Positions 11,493 through 21,532 of a stretch of DNA of 64,000 nt are shown piece after piece. Location: assembly GCA_963995505.1 (NCBI GenBank), contig OZ023194.1, forward strand, positions 14,380,428 to 14,444,427. Reading direction: 5' to 3'. The notes beneath the pieces are model-generated. The model was not told the DNA's origin, did not search any database, and saw only the letters and a program-made list of their open reading frames with translations. Made by a program: the position numbers and the translations under genes. Origin of the DNA: Hypericum androsaemum (lineage: Eukaryota; Streptophyta; Magnoliopsida; Malpighiales; Hypericaceae). Positions within the stretch are counted from its first letter, which is position 1; every line of letters starts with the position of its first letter.

Positions 11493-12160
11493 TTATCCTT
11501 TTTTATATATCTTTTTAAATTTCTTTAAATTTGTCTTTCTACTCTCTCTTCTTCTTCCTCCCTCCAATTGGAACTTGCACCGACTAAGAGAGAGAGAGCG
11601 TGGGGAGGAGGGATTATTTTTTTTTTTTAAGAAGGCGGGGAGAGGAGGGAACGGGGATTCTTATTTTCTTTTCTTTTTTTGAATAAAAAAGATGATGATT
11701 TTTATATGACAAGGTAAATTGTCGGCCACGTCATCTTTCTTTTTTCTCCTCTTCTTCTCGACTCACGTGTCAATCTATATGGCAGGCAGTGAGAAGATAT
11801 TTTCGCTCTGATTGTATAACTTTCCCTCGTAAATCAGCGTTTGTTATTTCGCTGTCAATTTACCGTTGATTTATCAATGCAAAGTCACTATAAGGTAACG
11901 ATTAACGACCATTAGATCATCTAACAAATAAAAAATAAGTTATTTTAAGAAATTTTGAGTTCAAATTTTTCATATGTAATAGTATTATATTTGTTGTGAA
12001 AGTTTGTTACCATTTAAAAATTATAATCAACTCGAAATTTTATTTGTCAACTTAATAAATATCTAATAACAAATAATTTCGAATCAGAAAATACATAATT
12101 TGGCAATCCAATTAAAATGCGTCGGTGTCAACATCACAATAACACATAAAATTACATAAT
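11493..12160. other. Intergenic: SPPA1 5' flank and P450 3' flank
   Basis: It contains poly-pyrimidine and poly-purine tracts (11520-11690) that probably form the SPPA1 leader and promoter, then AT-rich sequence. No gene is seen. Confidence 0.6.
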
Positions 12161-13961
12161 TTAGTTCCTCCTTCTCCTTGTAGGTACAAGAACAAGAGGA
12201 TCTTCTTTCATCAACGTGACGCCGTACCTCTCGCTCATGTCCAAGTCACTGGGCTTCATCCCCTCGGGGAGGGCCCAATCAAAGTTATGGACCAAACAAG
12301 CCAGGCCCAACTGCACTTTCCTAACGGCCATAGGTAGCCCAGCGCAGATCCTCCTCCCACTACCAAACGGCAAGTACTCGAAGTAGTTGCCCTTGTAGTC
12401 CACCTCAGAGCCCAAGAACCTCTCGGGCCTAAACCTCAATGGGTCCTCCCAAATAGACGGGTCCCGAGCTATTGCCCAGACGTTGACGAACACCTGGGCG
12501 TCCTTGGGTACGGTGTACCCCAGGATTTCGGTGTTCGCGGTGGCTCGGTGGGGGAGTAGGATTGGTGCCGGTGGGTGCAGCCTTAGGACCTCTTTAACAC
12601 AGGCGTGCAAGTATGGAAGGTTGGCCACTTGTGCATCTGTGATTGTTTGGTCCGTGTTGATCTCTTGGGAGAGTTCCTGGCGAAGTCGGAGAAGAGACTC
12701 AGGGCTTCGGATTAGTTCGGACAGGGCCCACTCGATGGTTGAGCTGGTACTGTCCGACACCGCAGCTAACATTTCCTGTACATAAGAATAATGTTTGTAC
12801 TTTTTTAGTTAAGGAACTTTATGGGATGCATGATTCAAATACTGAACTTTTATGAACATACTAAACTATAAGATAATTTCATAATTAGGAGGTTTTGTTT
12901 TTATTCCAAAATTCGGAGGATGGTTGGACTGTTTAAATCCAACTCACTAATATTAAATTAAAATTTGGTAATTGTGAATTATGAAATTGTAACAAAATTA
13001 GATGATGTTTAGAATTATTTGGCATTTTAATACTAAATATGATTGATAGAAAAATTATTTCTAAAAAAGTTGGTTGGACCGGTATCCAGAGAGGAAATCA
13101 TAATGATTCACTCTTTGGTCCTTTAAAAAAAAGTGAAATATAAGGTTGAATTTGATCCCTCAACTTCCTATTTTGTTAGGAGGGGTCCTGGAAATTTGAT
13201 AATTAGTTCTAGTCCATTCATGATCTAGATAGAAAGAGACTGCTGATTTATTTTCTTTTTTGGTAGAATGTAGAAAGATACTGCTGATTGTATATGTCTC
13301 CTAATACACTGAAAATGATTTGCCTCTTTTAGTAAATGGCTATTGTGTAATGAATGGACCCATAGTGTCTATACTCTATTGTATGTAATAATTCTTGGCG
13401 AAAAAAGATTTTATATTATAAAGCTTTTGAAGCTGAGTGAAGGCGGCCAGCTCTTTTAACAGCCCCACTTTAATTATTTAAGAAAAAAATAAACTTTTTA
13501 TCACACAAATCACAGCATCTATTAAGTTCTTAGTAGTTAGTAACAATATATGAACATAGCAAACTCATGCCATTTGGAGTTGTTCATAATTTTCGCTTCG
13601 AACCACGTCGCATGTGTCGGGTCCTACTTCCATTTCTATGAAGTTTTTTTCAACCTTTTGCTTTCCACCATGCTGTCCGTGCCAATTGCCAAAAGTATAT
13701 GTAACGTAGTTGGTATTATATCTCAAGTTGGAACTTTACGCTAAGATTCAGCAATATTTAATTCTAGGTTACTCGAAAATATCAAAACGATCACTAAATA
13801 TCAAATAACAAAAAGACTGTGTCATGCTTTCCCCTTTTTCAAGGGGATGCTTTCCCCTTGAAACATGAAAGCTAACATGTTTTCTGATGCAGGCTAACAT
13901 TAAAAGACCCCGGAGAAAGCATGGCATCTTTTAAATTACAACTAGTTATATATATATATTG

Positions 13962-14019
<58 letters not shown>

Positions 14020-15233
14020 CAATAATAACTAATTATATAACAAGTTGCCTAGCTAATTATAACGTACCTTAGAAATGGCATATTCTTTCAGCAACTATAT
14101 ATATATATATATATAACAATAACTAATTATATAACTAGTTGCCTAGCTAATTATAACGTACCATAGAAATGGCATATTCTTTCAGCAACAACAATGGTAT
14201 AAGAATTGATGGAAATTCGGGTTTCAATCTGTTGATAAAAATTATAATGTACTATAACTAATATGTTATAGTGAGTTGAACAGAAAACATACCACAAATG
14301 TGAAGCTGATCTGCAGATCATCAAGCCCACACTCAATCAAAGCGTCAAGGAAATCCCTCCTCCTTATTCCACCATCTCCACCACCTTGGCTTAATCTCCT
14401 CCTCTCCTTAATAACAGGCTCCCACATTTCCCTAATCTTCTTCACGCAATCATCCGTACTCTTCCTAAGTCCCTGGAGATCCAGCCTCCCCAGAACAGGG
14501 AACAAATCCGACACGTTCGGAGCAGTGTACAGCTCCATCATCTCCCTTATCAGCCCATTCAGCCTCACGCTTTTCTCCCCTTCGAAGTCCGTGAGGTCCT
14601 GCGATATTATTCTAACTTAACCAAAAATCTCGGTTTTGAACCAGAAAGACGAGTAGAGAAAGTTCTCAGTACCTGAGATATATAGATGTTGGCTAGCACG
14701 TTGAAGACATAAGCAAAGGCAACCTCCCGGAGTAGGAGCTTCTGCCCTAGCTTGTGTGTCACGTAATCCACCATCTGGGAGGCCTTCTTCTCCCTTATAT
14801 CCGCCTGCCCGTCGACCATTTTGGAGCTAAAGAGCTCGTTCCTCATTAGGGTTCTGAAGAACTTCCACCGGTCGGTGCACTCCACGCTCCAAGCTATGGA
14901 GTCCTTGTTCATCTTCGGGTCCTTAGCGAACGACACGTGGGGGACCATCCGGCCGGAGAGGAGGTGGTCCTTGGTCTTGAGCATCTCGGTGGCCGCCTCC
15001 GGCGAGGACCCGACGACGATCAGCTGGGTCCCTAGCCGAAGGGAGATGAGTGGGCCGTGGGTTTTGGCCAACTCGGCTAGTGCCACGTGGGGTTTGTTCC
15101 CCATCTCCGGGAGGTTTCCTATTATCGGCCATGGTTTAGGGCCAGGAGGAAGATTGGAAGAAGAAGACTTGCGTTTAACGAAGAAGATGAAGAAGAAGAG
15201 AATGGGAAGGAACCAGAGGAAAATTGCTTCCAT
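12161..15233 (-). CDS. Cytochrome P450, CYP76/CYP80-like, 3 exons
   Basis: Exons 15233-14673, 14598-14293 and 12775-12161, all phase 0 with GT-AG introns, give 493 residues, normal for a microsomal P450. Residues 1-20 form a hydrophobic ER anchor, followed by the proline hinge NLPPGPKPWP. The I-helix reads AAVSDSTSS (about 293-301) where AG-x-DT is usual. The K-helix ExxR is at about E351-R354, the PERF motif (FRPERF) at about 404-409, and the haem loop FGSGRRICAG has its cysteine at about 433. Similarity in wording is to CYP76/CYP80 enzymes (the N-methylcoclaurine hydroxylase-like group), monooxygenases of alkaloid or terpenoid metabolism; the substrate cannot be inferred. Intron 2 (about 1.5 kb) holds a (TA)n tract and a tandem duplication. 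The promoter is mirrored (see 15225-15478). Confidence 0.9.
13946..14018. repeat. (TA)n microsatellite in P450 intron 2
   Basis: An almost uninterrupted TA dinucleotide tract, with one TTGTTA interruption near 13960. Confidence 0.95.
14017..14190. repeat. Tandem duplication (about 85-95 bp) in P450 intron 2
   Basis: The block AACTAATTATATAAC-AGTTGCCTAGCTAATTATAACGTACC, continuing through AGAAATGGCATATTCTTTCAG, occurs at about 14017-14098 and again at about 14113-14188 with few differences, separated by a short TA run. Confidence 0.9.
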
Positions 15234-15269
15234 GGTTTTAGTGTAGGTTCTTAGGCTTGGGAGATAACG

Positions 15270-15277
15270 TATTTATA
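15270..15277 (-). promoter_or_regulatory. P450 TATA box (TATAAATA, minus strand)
   Basis: Minus-strand TATAAATA lies about 37 bp before the P450 ATG at 15233, inside the left arm of the inverted repeat. The spacing is short but compatible with a very short leader. Confidence 0.6.
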
Positions 15278-15423
15278 ATAGAGAATTTCAATTTGCCACA
15301 TTTTTTTTTCCTTCTTTCCTGTGAACACTTCAAGTTGGGTATAAAAAAAAAAAAGTTATCCGGACCCAACTTGAAGTGTTCACAAGAAAGAAAAAAAAGA
15401 GGTGACAAACTGAAATTCTCTAT

Positions 15424-15431
15424 TATAAATA
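15424..15431 (+). promoter_or_regulatory. Mirrored TATA box (TATAAATA, plus strand)
   Basis: The copy of the P450 TATA box in the right arm, pointing away from the P450 and toward the long-TIR element at 15481. The copied ATG is at 15468. Confidence 0.5.
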
Positions 15432-15480
15432 AGTTATCTCCCAAGCCGAAGAACCTACACGAAAACCATGGAAGCACTTG

Positions 15481-16710
15481 AGTACATTTAAGTATCCTGT
15501 AGTTTCACTGATTATTTTTTGAGTATCGTGTGGTTTCAAAACCGTAAAATAAGTTCAGTTTATTTCAATTTTTATCACGGACCAGCCCCGAGGTCCGGTC
15601 AGAGTTTTTTTTTTGACGAGTGACGTAGTTTTATAGCAGACGTGGACTACCACGAGGCTTAGACTAGTATTACTTGATGCTGACGTGGCGGTGGATAAAT
15701 TACCAAATTAGTACCCAACTTTGTTTTTATCTATCCTTCATCCTCCTCCTTCTCTCGCTCTCCGTCTCTCTCATCCTCCTCCGGTGGACTGCAACAGTCT
15801 CATCTCCAACCCATCAATCCGACGTCATTTTAAAACCTCAATCTCGACCCTTCTCCAACTTAGCGAAACCCTCAGCTCCTGGACCTCCTCGAACCCTTGC
15901 GACTCCTCCGATGTCCTGACATTGAACTCTCAGCGGGACGGCGACAAGTGGGAGAAGGATGAAGGGAAAATTGAAGATGAAGAGGTCGAGATCGAGCGAG
16001 GATGATTTCGATTTCTACAGCTACGACAACTACCTCAACCTGGTGCGATTGTCGACCGGAGCTTGAGGTCCACCGCAGCAAAGGGTGAGGCAGCATCCAC
16101 GTCTTCGTCCATGACACAGGGGGATTGGTCACATTCGGGAGGGTGCCGGACATCGTGGAGGACGGCAGCAGCGGGGAAGATTGGGTTAGGGTTTCTTATT
16201 TGTTATTGTTAGTGCTTGGATGATGTCAAGTTCTGCATCTTCTTAAGTATGGTGCATTTGGGAAGAAATCTTTGATCTTTTCGATGTGATTTCATGGAGT
16301 AGGAGAAGATGAAGCCATGAGAAAGAAGATGAGCTGTTTAAAGCACACCAATATATAAATTTTGAAGGTGCGTTCAACACCTACGTTGTGTAGCCTAGTT
16401 AGTGATGATGTCCGCCTTTGAACCATAAGACCCGGTTCAATTTCCCCAGCAGCGGTATTTATCTTGATATTTGGGCTCACGATTTTTTTAAATTTGGTAC
16501 TAATTTGTAATTTACCTTTCGCCACATCAGCATCAAACAATCTCATTCACTACCACGTGGGAGTCCACATCGGCTATAAAACGATGTCATTTGCCAAAAA
16601 TTACTCTGACCGGTCTGTTATAAAAAAGTGAAATAAGTTGGACATTTTACAGTTTTGAAACACAGGGTACCCATGTGATAATTGGTAAATAATAGGTACT
16701 TAAGTGTACT
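15481..16710. mobile_element. Long-TIR element, Mutator-like, possibly carrying captured gene sequence
   Basis: The left end (15481-about 15716) and the inverted right end (about 16486-16710) are diverged TIRs of about 230 bp. They share AGTACA-TTAAGTA, GTTTCAAAAC-GTAAAAT, CCGGTCAGAGT, GTTTTATAGC, TTGATGCTGA-GTGGCG and AATTAGTACC. The interior (about 15720-16485) is markedly more GC-rich, with coding-like sequence, for example a 35-codon frame from 15960 containing EDDFDFYSYDNYLNL before a stop. This resembles a Pack-MULE, but no 9-bp target duplication is visible; the left flank is the mirrored P450 copy. No transposase. Confidence 0.6.
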
Positions 16711-16772
16711 TTTTTCAATTTTAAATGGAATTCAAATTTGAGATATTTAATTAAATTATAACTATTATTTTT

Positions 16773-16970
16773 CCTACCAACAAACACTTAGATCAACTGG
16801 TGAGGGAGTTGTTCTAGCTTAACCAAGGTCTCGAGTTCGATTCCTTGGGAACGCATCAGTGTTAAATACTTGTTGGGAGAGCTTTGCCACCTTTCAAAAG
16901 TCCTATCCGACTCGAATTTATATTAGTCGGCCCAGTGGGCCGAATACTAAGTGATTCTAAACCAAAAAAA
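16773..16970 (+). mobile_element. tRNA-derived SINE
   Basis: A Pol III A box-like TAGATCAACTGGT (16789-16801) and a B box-like GAGTTCGATTCC (16833-16844) are spaced as in a tRNA gene, followed by a tRNA-unrelated body and a short A-rich 3' end (ACCAAAAAAA). Flanking repeats AACTATTATTTTT (16760-16772) and AACTATTGTTTTT (16971-16983) differ at one base, a typical SINE target duplication. About 198 bp long. A small frame running into the following TA tract is not a gene. Confidence 0.8.
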
Positions 16971-17045
16971 AACTATTGTTTTTTTAAGATAATGAGTTAT
17001 CTAGAATTTACTCATCTAGAATTTCATAATACAAATTATGCAATA

Positions 17046-17049
<4 letters not shown>

Positions 17050-17107
<58 letters not shown>
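17050..17107. repeat. (TA)n microsatellite
   Basis: An uninterrupted TA dinucleotide run of about 58 bp. Confidence 0.95.
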
Positions 17108-17110
<3 letters not shown>

Positions 17111-18924
17111 ACATTTATAGATTCTGAATTTAAAATTGAACAACAGAATTTGATTATAATTTATTTTGGACTACCATAAGTTTGGGTAAAGTCCACACCT
17201 TGAACTGGATTAATGGCGGAAGACGCTGGAAGAAGATGGGGAGAGAAGGAAAAGGAGAAGAGAGAGAACCGTCTCTTATTAGAAGATGGCAAAATTCAGA
17301 ATAGTCCTTACAGTTCTTCCTCTTCTATTTATACATTCCCGGCCCAGGTACAAACATAAGCCCATGGACCTATCCACACTACAGCCCAGCTAATCTAAGC
17401 CGCCTTAACTCGAATTTCCCGCGCTAACCTCTTCCACCAATTAACGCTTGCCACGTCATCGATCCGCTGGCTTTCCCGCCACTATCTCGATGCCGTACAT
17501 TACAGTTTGTTGAACCGGCTTCAGAAATAGTGATAGAATCTTTTCCTTCGAGTTTTCTTAATCTTATAAAAAACATTGCTTTTGGGATTAAAAAATTTGT
17601 AAATAGAATAAACTTTCAGAAAGCAACATACGTTTTAACTATCTCCATGTTTTATGCGCATATAGGTCGATCATAACTTCATCTTTGCTGGCTAATAAGT
17701 AAGTTCCAATGTCATTGACATTATGATAATAACAAATAATAATAGACCTCATGCAAGTTGTAATTCTTTTTTCAGTACAAATTGCAAGTTGTCTACTGGC
17801 CAATGACATTATTTAAAGTAAGAGATTTGAATTCTTTTAGATTGTTAATTGAAAATGACATTATATTGAGAGTCATTCATAATATGACTTTATGAATATT
17901 AGAGATGTTATTAACAGAGTAACAAAATAAAAATTTACATGATTAAACTCTAATAGCAAAAGATTATAAACACAAACAATATAAATGATAATATGCTATT
18001 TATTGTACATTTGGCGATGAAGACCTAAACAAAAGGTCCAAATTTTTTGATTTAAATTAGAAAGGACGAGCGGAATAAAATCCGGCCATTGCCTGTATTT
18101 ACTGGCCTGTATTTGGAGTAATTTTATTGTGATATTTTTATAACTAACGGTAATATCTGTATTTTTAAGCTTTCAAAATCTAGAGAAAGAGATAGTAAAC
18201 GAGCATATAATTCACCACAAAATTGTCAATTTAATACATCTTAAATATTAAATAAGTGAAATCATGTTTATAAATTAAATATGGTAAGCTTTCCCTTTGT
18301 TTGTCCCGAGAAGATAAAGGTAAGAACACGAACGACAAACCGTCTCGTGACCTTCAACCTAGTGGAAAAGAATTCCACGTAATTTCCAAAAGCTAGCAGA
18401 CAGGAAAAATAATTTATGTTCTAACTTCCCACTAAAAATCGTATGCTTTTTTGACCTATTTTGTTTATGTATTGGGAAACTAGTCAAGAAGAATTTTGTA
18501 TTTAAATTTTTTATCTAATTCGAATAGAAATTAGTCTCAGTATTATATTAAGTTTAAAGATTATTCTGATATATAAAAGAGTTTTTATTTTTCCATTATT
18601 CAACCATCACTTTATACTCCTTTTATTTTGCCCTTTTTGGGTATTCCTATAATCTCTATTCATCATGTACTGTCACAAATCCTACCTTTTTGTTAGGTGA
18701 AGAATTGAAAGGGGAAAAAAGATACAGACAAATCGAAAGTAGGTACCTTATAAGAAATCAGGTGCAAAAAAAAGTAAGCAAATGCCAGTAAAAAGCGAAT
18801 GCTGCCATGCGACTCTAAGAGTTTCTCCTAGATTCCACCATTAATGATCATGAACAGAATGCTTGGAATATTTTAAAACAAACAAAATGCTTAGAATATT
18901 AAAATGTTTATGATAGTTTTCACA
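17108..18924. other. AT-rich intergenic spacer
   Basis: No gene is recognised. About 17190-17520 is GC-richer. On the minus strand it carries GTATAAATAG near 17325 followed by a CT-rich leader-like stretch, resembling an LTR or promoter, but no paired repeat or target duplication could be defined. The rest is AT-rich and featureless. Confidence 0.5.
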
Positions 18925-19023
18925 TGTGATACTCCAATTCTGAAAAATCTTAAGTGATTTGATTGGTATTATTCATATCAACAAGGTACACTTTCTTTTC
19001 TAGCACACATATTGAGAGAAATC

Positions 19024-19085
19024 CAAAGTTAAACGAGTTTGGTCGGGAGTAAGATCGGGATGGATGACCTCCTGTGAAGTATTTT
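19024..19085 (+). repeat. 5S rRNA-like segment in Cassandra LTR 1
   Basis: Positions from AGTTAAACGAGTTTGG through GGATGGATGACCTCCTG align with the second half of plant 5S rRNA, including the TFIIIA-binding internal control region. It is a transposon part, not a functional 5S gene: the 5S 5' half is missing. Confidence 0.8.
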
Positions 19086-19509
19086 CAGGGATGCGTGTAA
19101 GTGAGGACAAAACACGTTGGAAAAAACTCGTGTTGGTCTGTGGAGACAGTCGGTCAGATCACGGGACGTTACATTTGGTATCAGAGCAAAAACGATTCTG
19201 GATGGATGACCTCCTGTGAAGTATTTTCCGGGATGCGTGTAAGTGAGGACAAAACACGTTGGAAAAGACTCGTGTTGGTCTGTGGAGACAGTCGGTCAGA
19301 TCACGGGACGTTACATTTAGTATCAGAGCAAAAATGATTATGGGATTGTTCTGTGTTCTAGATTGTTCTGACTGGCGCGACGAGTACGTCGCATATTTAA
19401 GGAGGGGTGAATGTGATATCGCAATTCTGAAAAGTCTTAAGTGATTTGGTTGGTACTATCCATATTAACAAGGTGCACCTTCTTTTCTGGCACACATCTT
19501 GAGAGGACT

Positions 19510-19572
19510 CCAAAGTTTAAACGCGTTTGGCCGGGAGTAGAATCAGGATGGGTGACCTTCTGGGAAGTATTT
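19510..19572 (+). repeat. 5S rRNA-like segment in Cassandra LTR 2
   Basis: CAGGATGGGTGACCTTCTGGGAAGT here is closer to genuine 5S rRNA than in LTR 1. The A-box-like part carries a one-base insertion (AGTTTAAACGCG). Confidence 0.8.
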
Positions 19573-19661
19573 TTCGGGATGCGTGTGAGTGAGGACAAAA
19601 CACGTTGGAAAAGACTCGTATTGTTCTGTGGAAACAGTCGATCGGATCACAGGACATTACA

Positions 19662-21532
19662 CTGTAACCACTCGTTTTATTTTCTTTTTAGATATACAAG
19701 TATCTACTCCTTTTCTTATTGTTATATTTTCTGTCGCATCTCATGTTTAGATTCGAAAATATTGGGCTCTAAACAATTGTCTTACCAATTAAGCCTAGCA
19801 GATTGAATCACTTCGGCAGCGGTTGCCATTATCCAAGTTTTTTTAGCGTGACAATTTGACTGACCCACCGTGACAGTCAAATTGGTCCGAGAATGTTGAC
19901 ACTTATATATTAGACAACTATTCACTTTTAGTTATGGACACCCAACGTGTCTTTGGGAGTGCACGGGTTCTTTGTATAATTATTGATTGTGATATTATTA
20001 TTATAAAATATGAAGGGGCAAATTTCATCAATGAATCGGTAGCCAATACAAATATTCTCTGGGGCACAACGGCATTCAAATTTCTTTCATCTTTTCTGGG
20101 ACCCATTTTGGTTAGGTGATTCTAATGATGCACTTCTCTTAAAATATTTGTTAATTATTATCTTGATTGAATCTAATTCAGAGTAGATAAATGAGAGCGC
20201 ATCGATACTTCTTAGGGTATTTAAAATATTGGTAAAGTATCTTCTTGATTGAATCTCATAGTCCATGTTAATTTTTTTATAATATAGCATTCAACAATAT
20301 TTGGAAAATTTGTGGAATTTTTTTCTTTGTGGGCTAGGATATCAGTACTTTGGGCCTATAATCCCCAGGCCCCGCCCAGCCGCTCCTTGCGGACTCTATT
20401 CTCCTAATCAAGCAAACGTGGAAGTGATAAAATCGCGTGGAGTGATTTGGGCCCATCTTATTTGGCCCATCAATTTCGGCCTTGCTAAAACGCGGCTTGT
20501 CTTTTACTATGTGTCTCGGCCTCACCGTCAAACTCGACTCGAAACTGAATTAATGAATTTCGTGAGTGTTTTTATATCAGTTGATTTCGACAAATCTTTT
20601 TTATTATGTTCTACGAAGTTGTTATTTTAGTTTAATTATAAGTAAAAAAGCATATGCGTTAAAATTTAGTATAAGTCGACTTTTAAGATCTCTTTGAGTT
20701 GACTTGGATTAGTCGACTTAATAAATATAGATAATTTCCAGCTTGACCACATTAGATTGCATCAATCAAAAAAGTTAGCAAGTGAACATCTAGGGAATAG
20801 CTTAATTCCCTCGTATCCAAGGCTTCACAGCTGTTTAATACGTTATCGTGGCGTGAACGTTCGCTTGGCTCTCTCCCCCTCTCAATGTACTACATCACCG
20901 ACAGGAGATCATATATAATTTTTTAAATAAATATAAACTTTATTACTCTAGATATCAATAAACCAGGAACAACCAAAGTCAAATTGGATTCACTTATGCA
21001 TGTATTGAAAGTCTTATGAATGAATCATAAAAAAAATGGTGAATCGTTTTCTAAATAAGACTCAGAAGTGTTCGATTCTAAATATTAAATATTAAAAAAA
21101 GTTTAGAGAGAGAAGAGAGAAATATTGGCGTGATCTAAACCAGGTTCTGCAGCATATGAGATCCCGTGGAGTTTATTTTTTTTGGTAGGTAAGAGATCCC
21201 GCAGAGTTATGCTCATTTTTTGTATTGTCAACTTAACCTACGAAATGTTGAAACTTCATTCGTGTTTGGTTGTCCTGACTGCTGATCGAAACCGTTAATT
21301 GCTACCAACGCTTCTAAATTTTAACATGTTTGGTAAGAAAATCAAATAACCATGATAGAATGTAGTAATAATAACGAATAGATATTTTTTTCGTTGGTGT
21401 CATAATTTTTAAAATTTTATATATTTTTTTCGTTGGTGTCATAATTTTTAAATTTTTATATTATATGATAATTCTCCCTCTTCAATATTCCTTCCGGAGA
21501 GAATTTAAATAGAACGTTGGGTTCTGACTTTG
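19662..21532. other. Intergenic spacer
   Basis: No gene is recognised; short frames at 19934-20119 and 20301-20630 lack family features. A 39-bp tandem duplication (TTTTTTTCGTTGGTGTCATAATTT block) lies at about 21382-21461. Confidence 0.5.

Larger units (their letters stand above)
15225..15478. repeat. Inverted repeat mirroring the P450 promoter, 5' UTR and start codon
   Basis: The left arm 15225-15339 is the P450 5' end (minus strand: TATA, leader, ATGGAAGC). The right arm 15365-15478 is the same sequence on the plus strand, including its own TATAAATA and ATGGAAGC. By eye the arms differ at only a handful of positions plus small A-tract indels. The spacer is about 25 bp (15340-15364, A-rich). 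The plus-strand copy encodes only MEALEYI before TAA, because homology ends just after the fourth codon base. Confidence 0.93.
18925..19661 (+). mobile_element. Cassandra-type TRIM retrotransposon with 5S rRNA-derived LTRs
   Basis: LTR 1 is 18925-19173 (249 bp, TGTGATACTCC...ACGTTACA) and LTR 2 is 19412-19661 (TGTGATATCGC...ACATTACA). LTR 1 is followed by a GGTATCAGAGC primer-binding site (19177-19187), complementary to initiator Met-tRNA. A polypurine AAGGAGGGGTGAA precedes LTR 2. Both LTRs contain a 5S rRNA internal-promoter match (A-box-like AGTTAAACGAGTTTGG; C-box GGATGGGTGACC then GGGAAGT), the defining trait of Cassandra elements. A 142-bp tandem duplication (19057-19198 and 19199-19340) repeats the LTR 3' half plus the primer site. 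No coding capacity, as expected, and no target duplication was found. Confidence 0.88.

Noticed and set aside
14276..15246. Plus-strand frames of 114 and 141 codons opposite the P450
   Set aside because: Antisense shadows of real P450 exons with no family features.
15472..16719. 9-bp target duplication for the 15481-16710 element
   Set aside because: Flanks AAGCACTTG and TTTTTCAAT (and one- or two-base shifts) do not match, so none is claimed.
19018..19661. Functional 5S rRNA genes
   Set aside because: Only the 5S 3' half is present, with substitutions, within LTRs bounded by TG...CA and followed by a tRNA primer site.
19760..19800. tRNA-like stretch (minus strand GGCTTAATTGGTAAGACAA)
   Set aside because: Only an A-box-like fragment; no acceptor-stem pairing or B box could be found.
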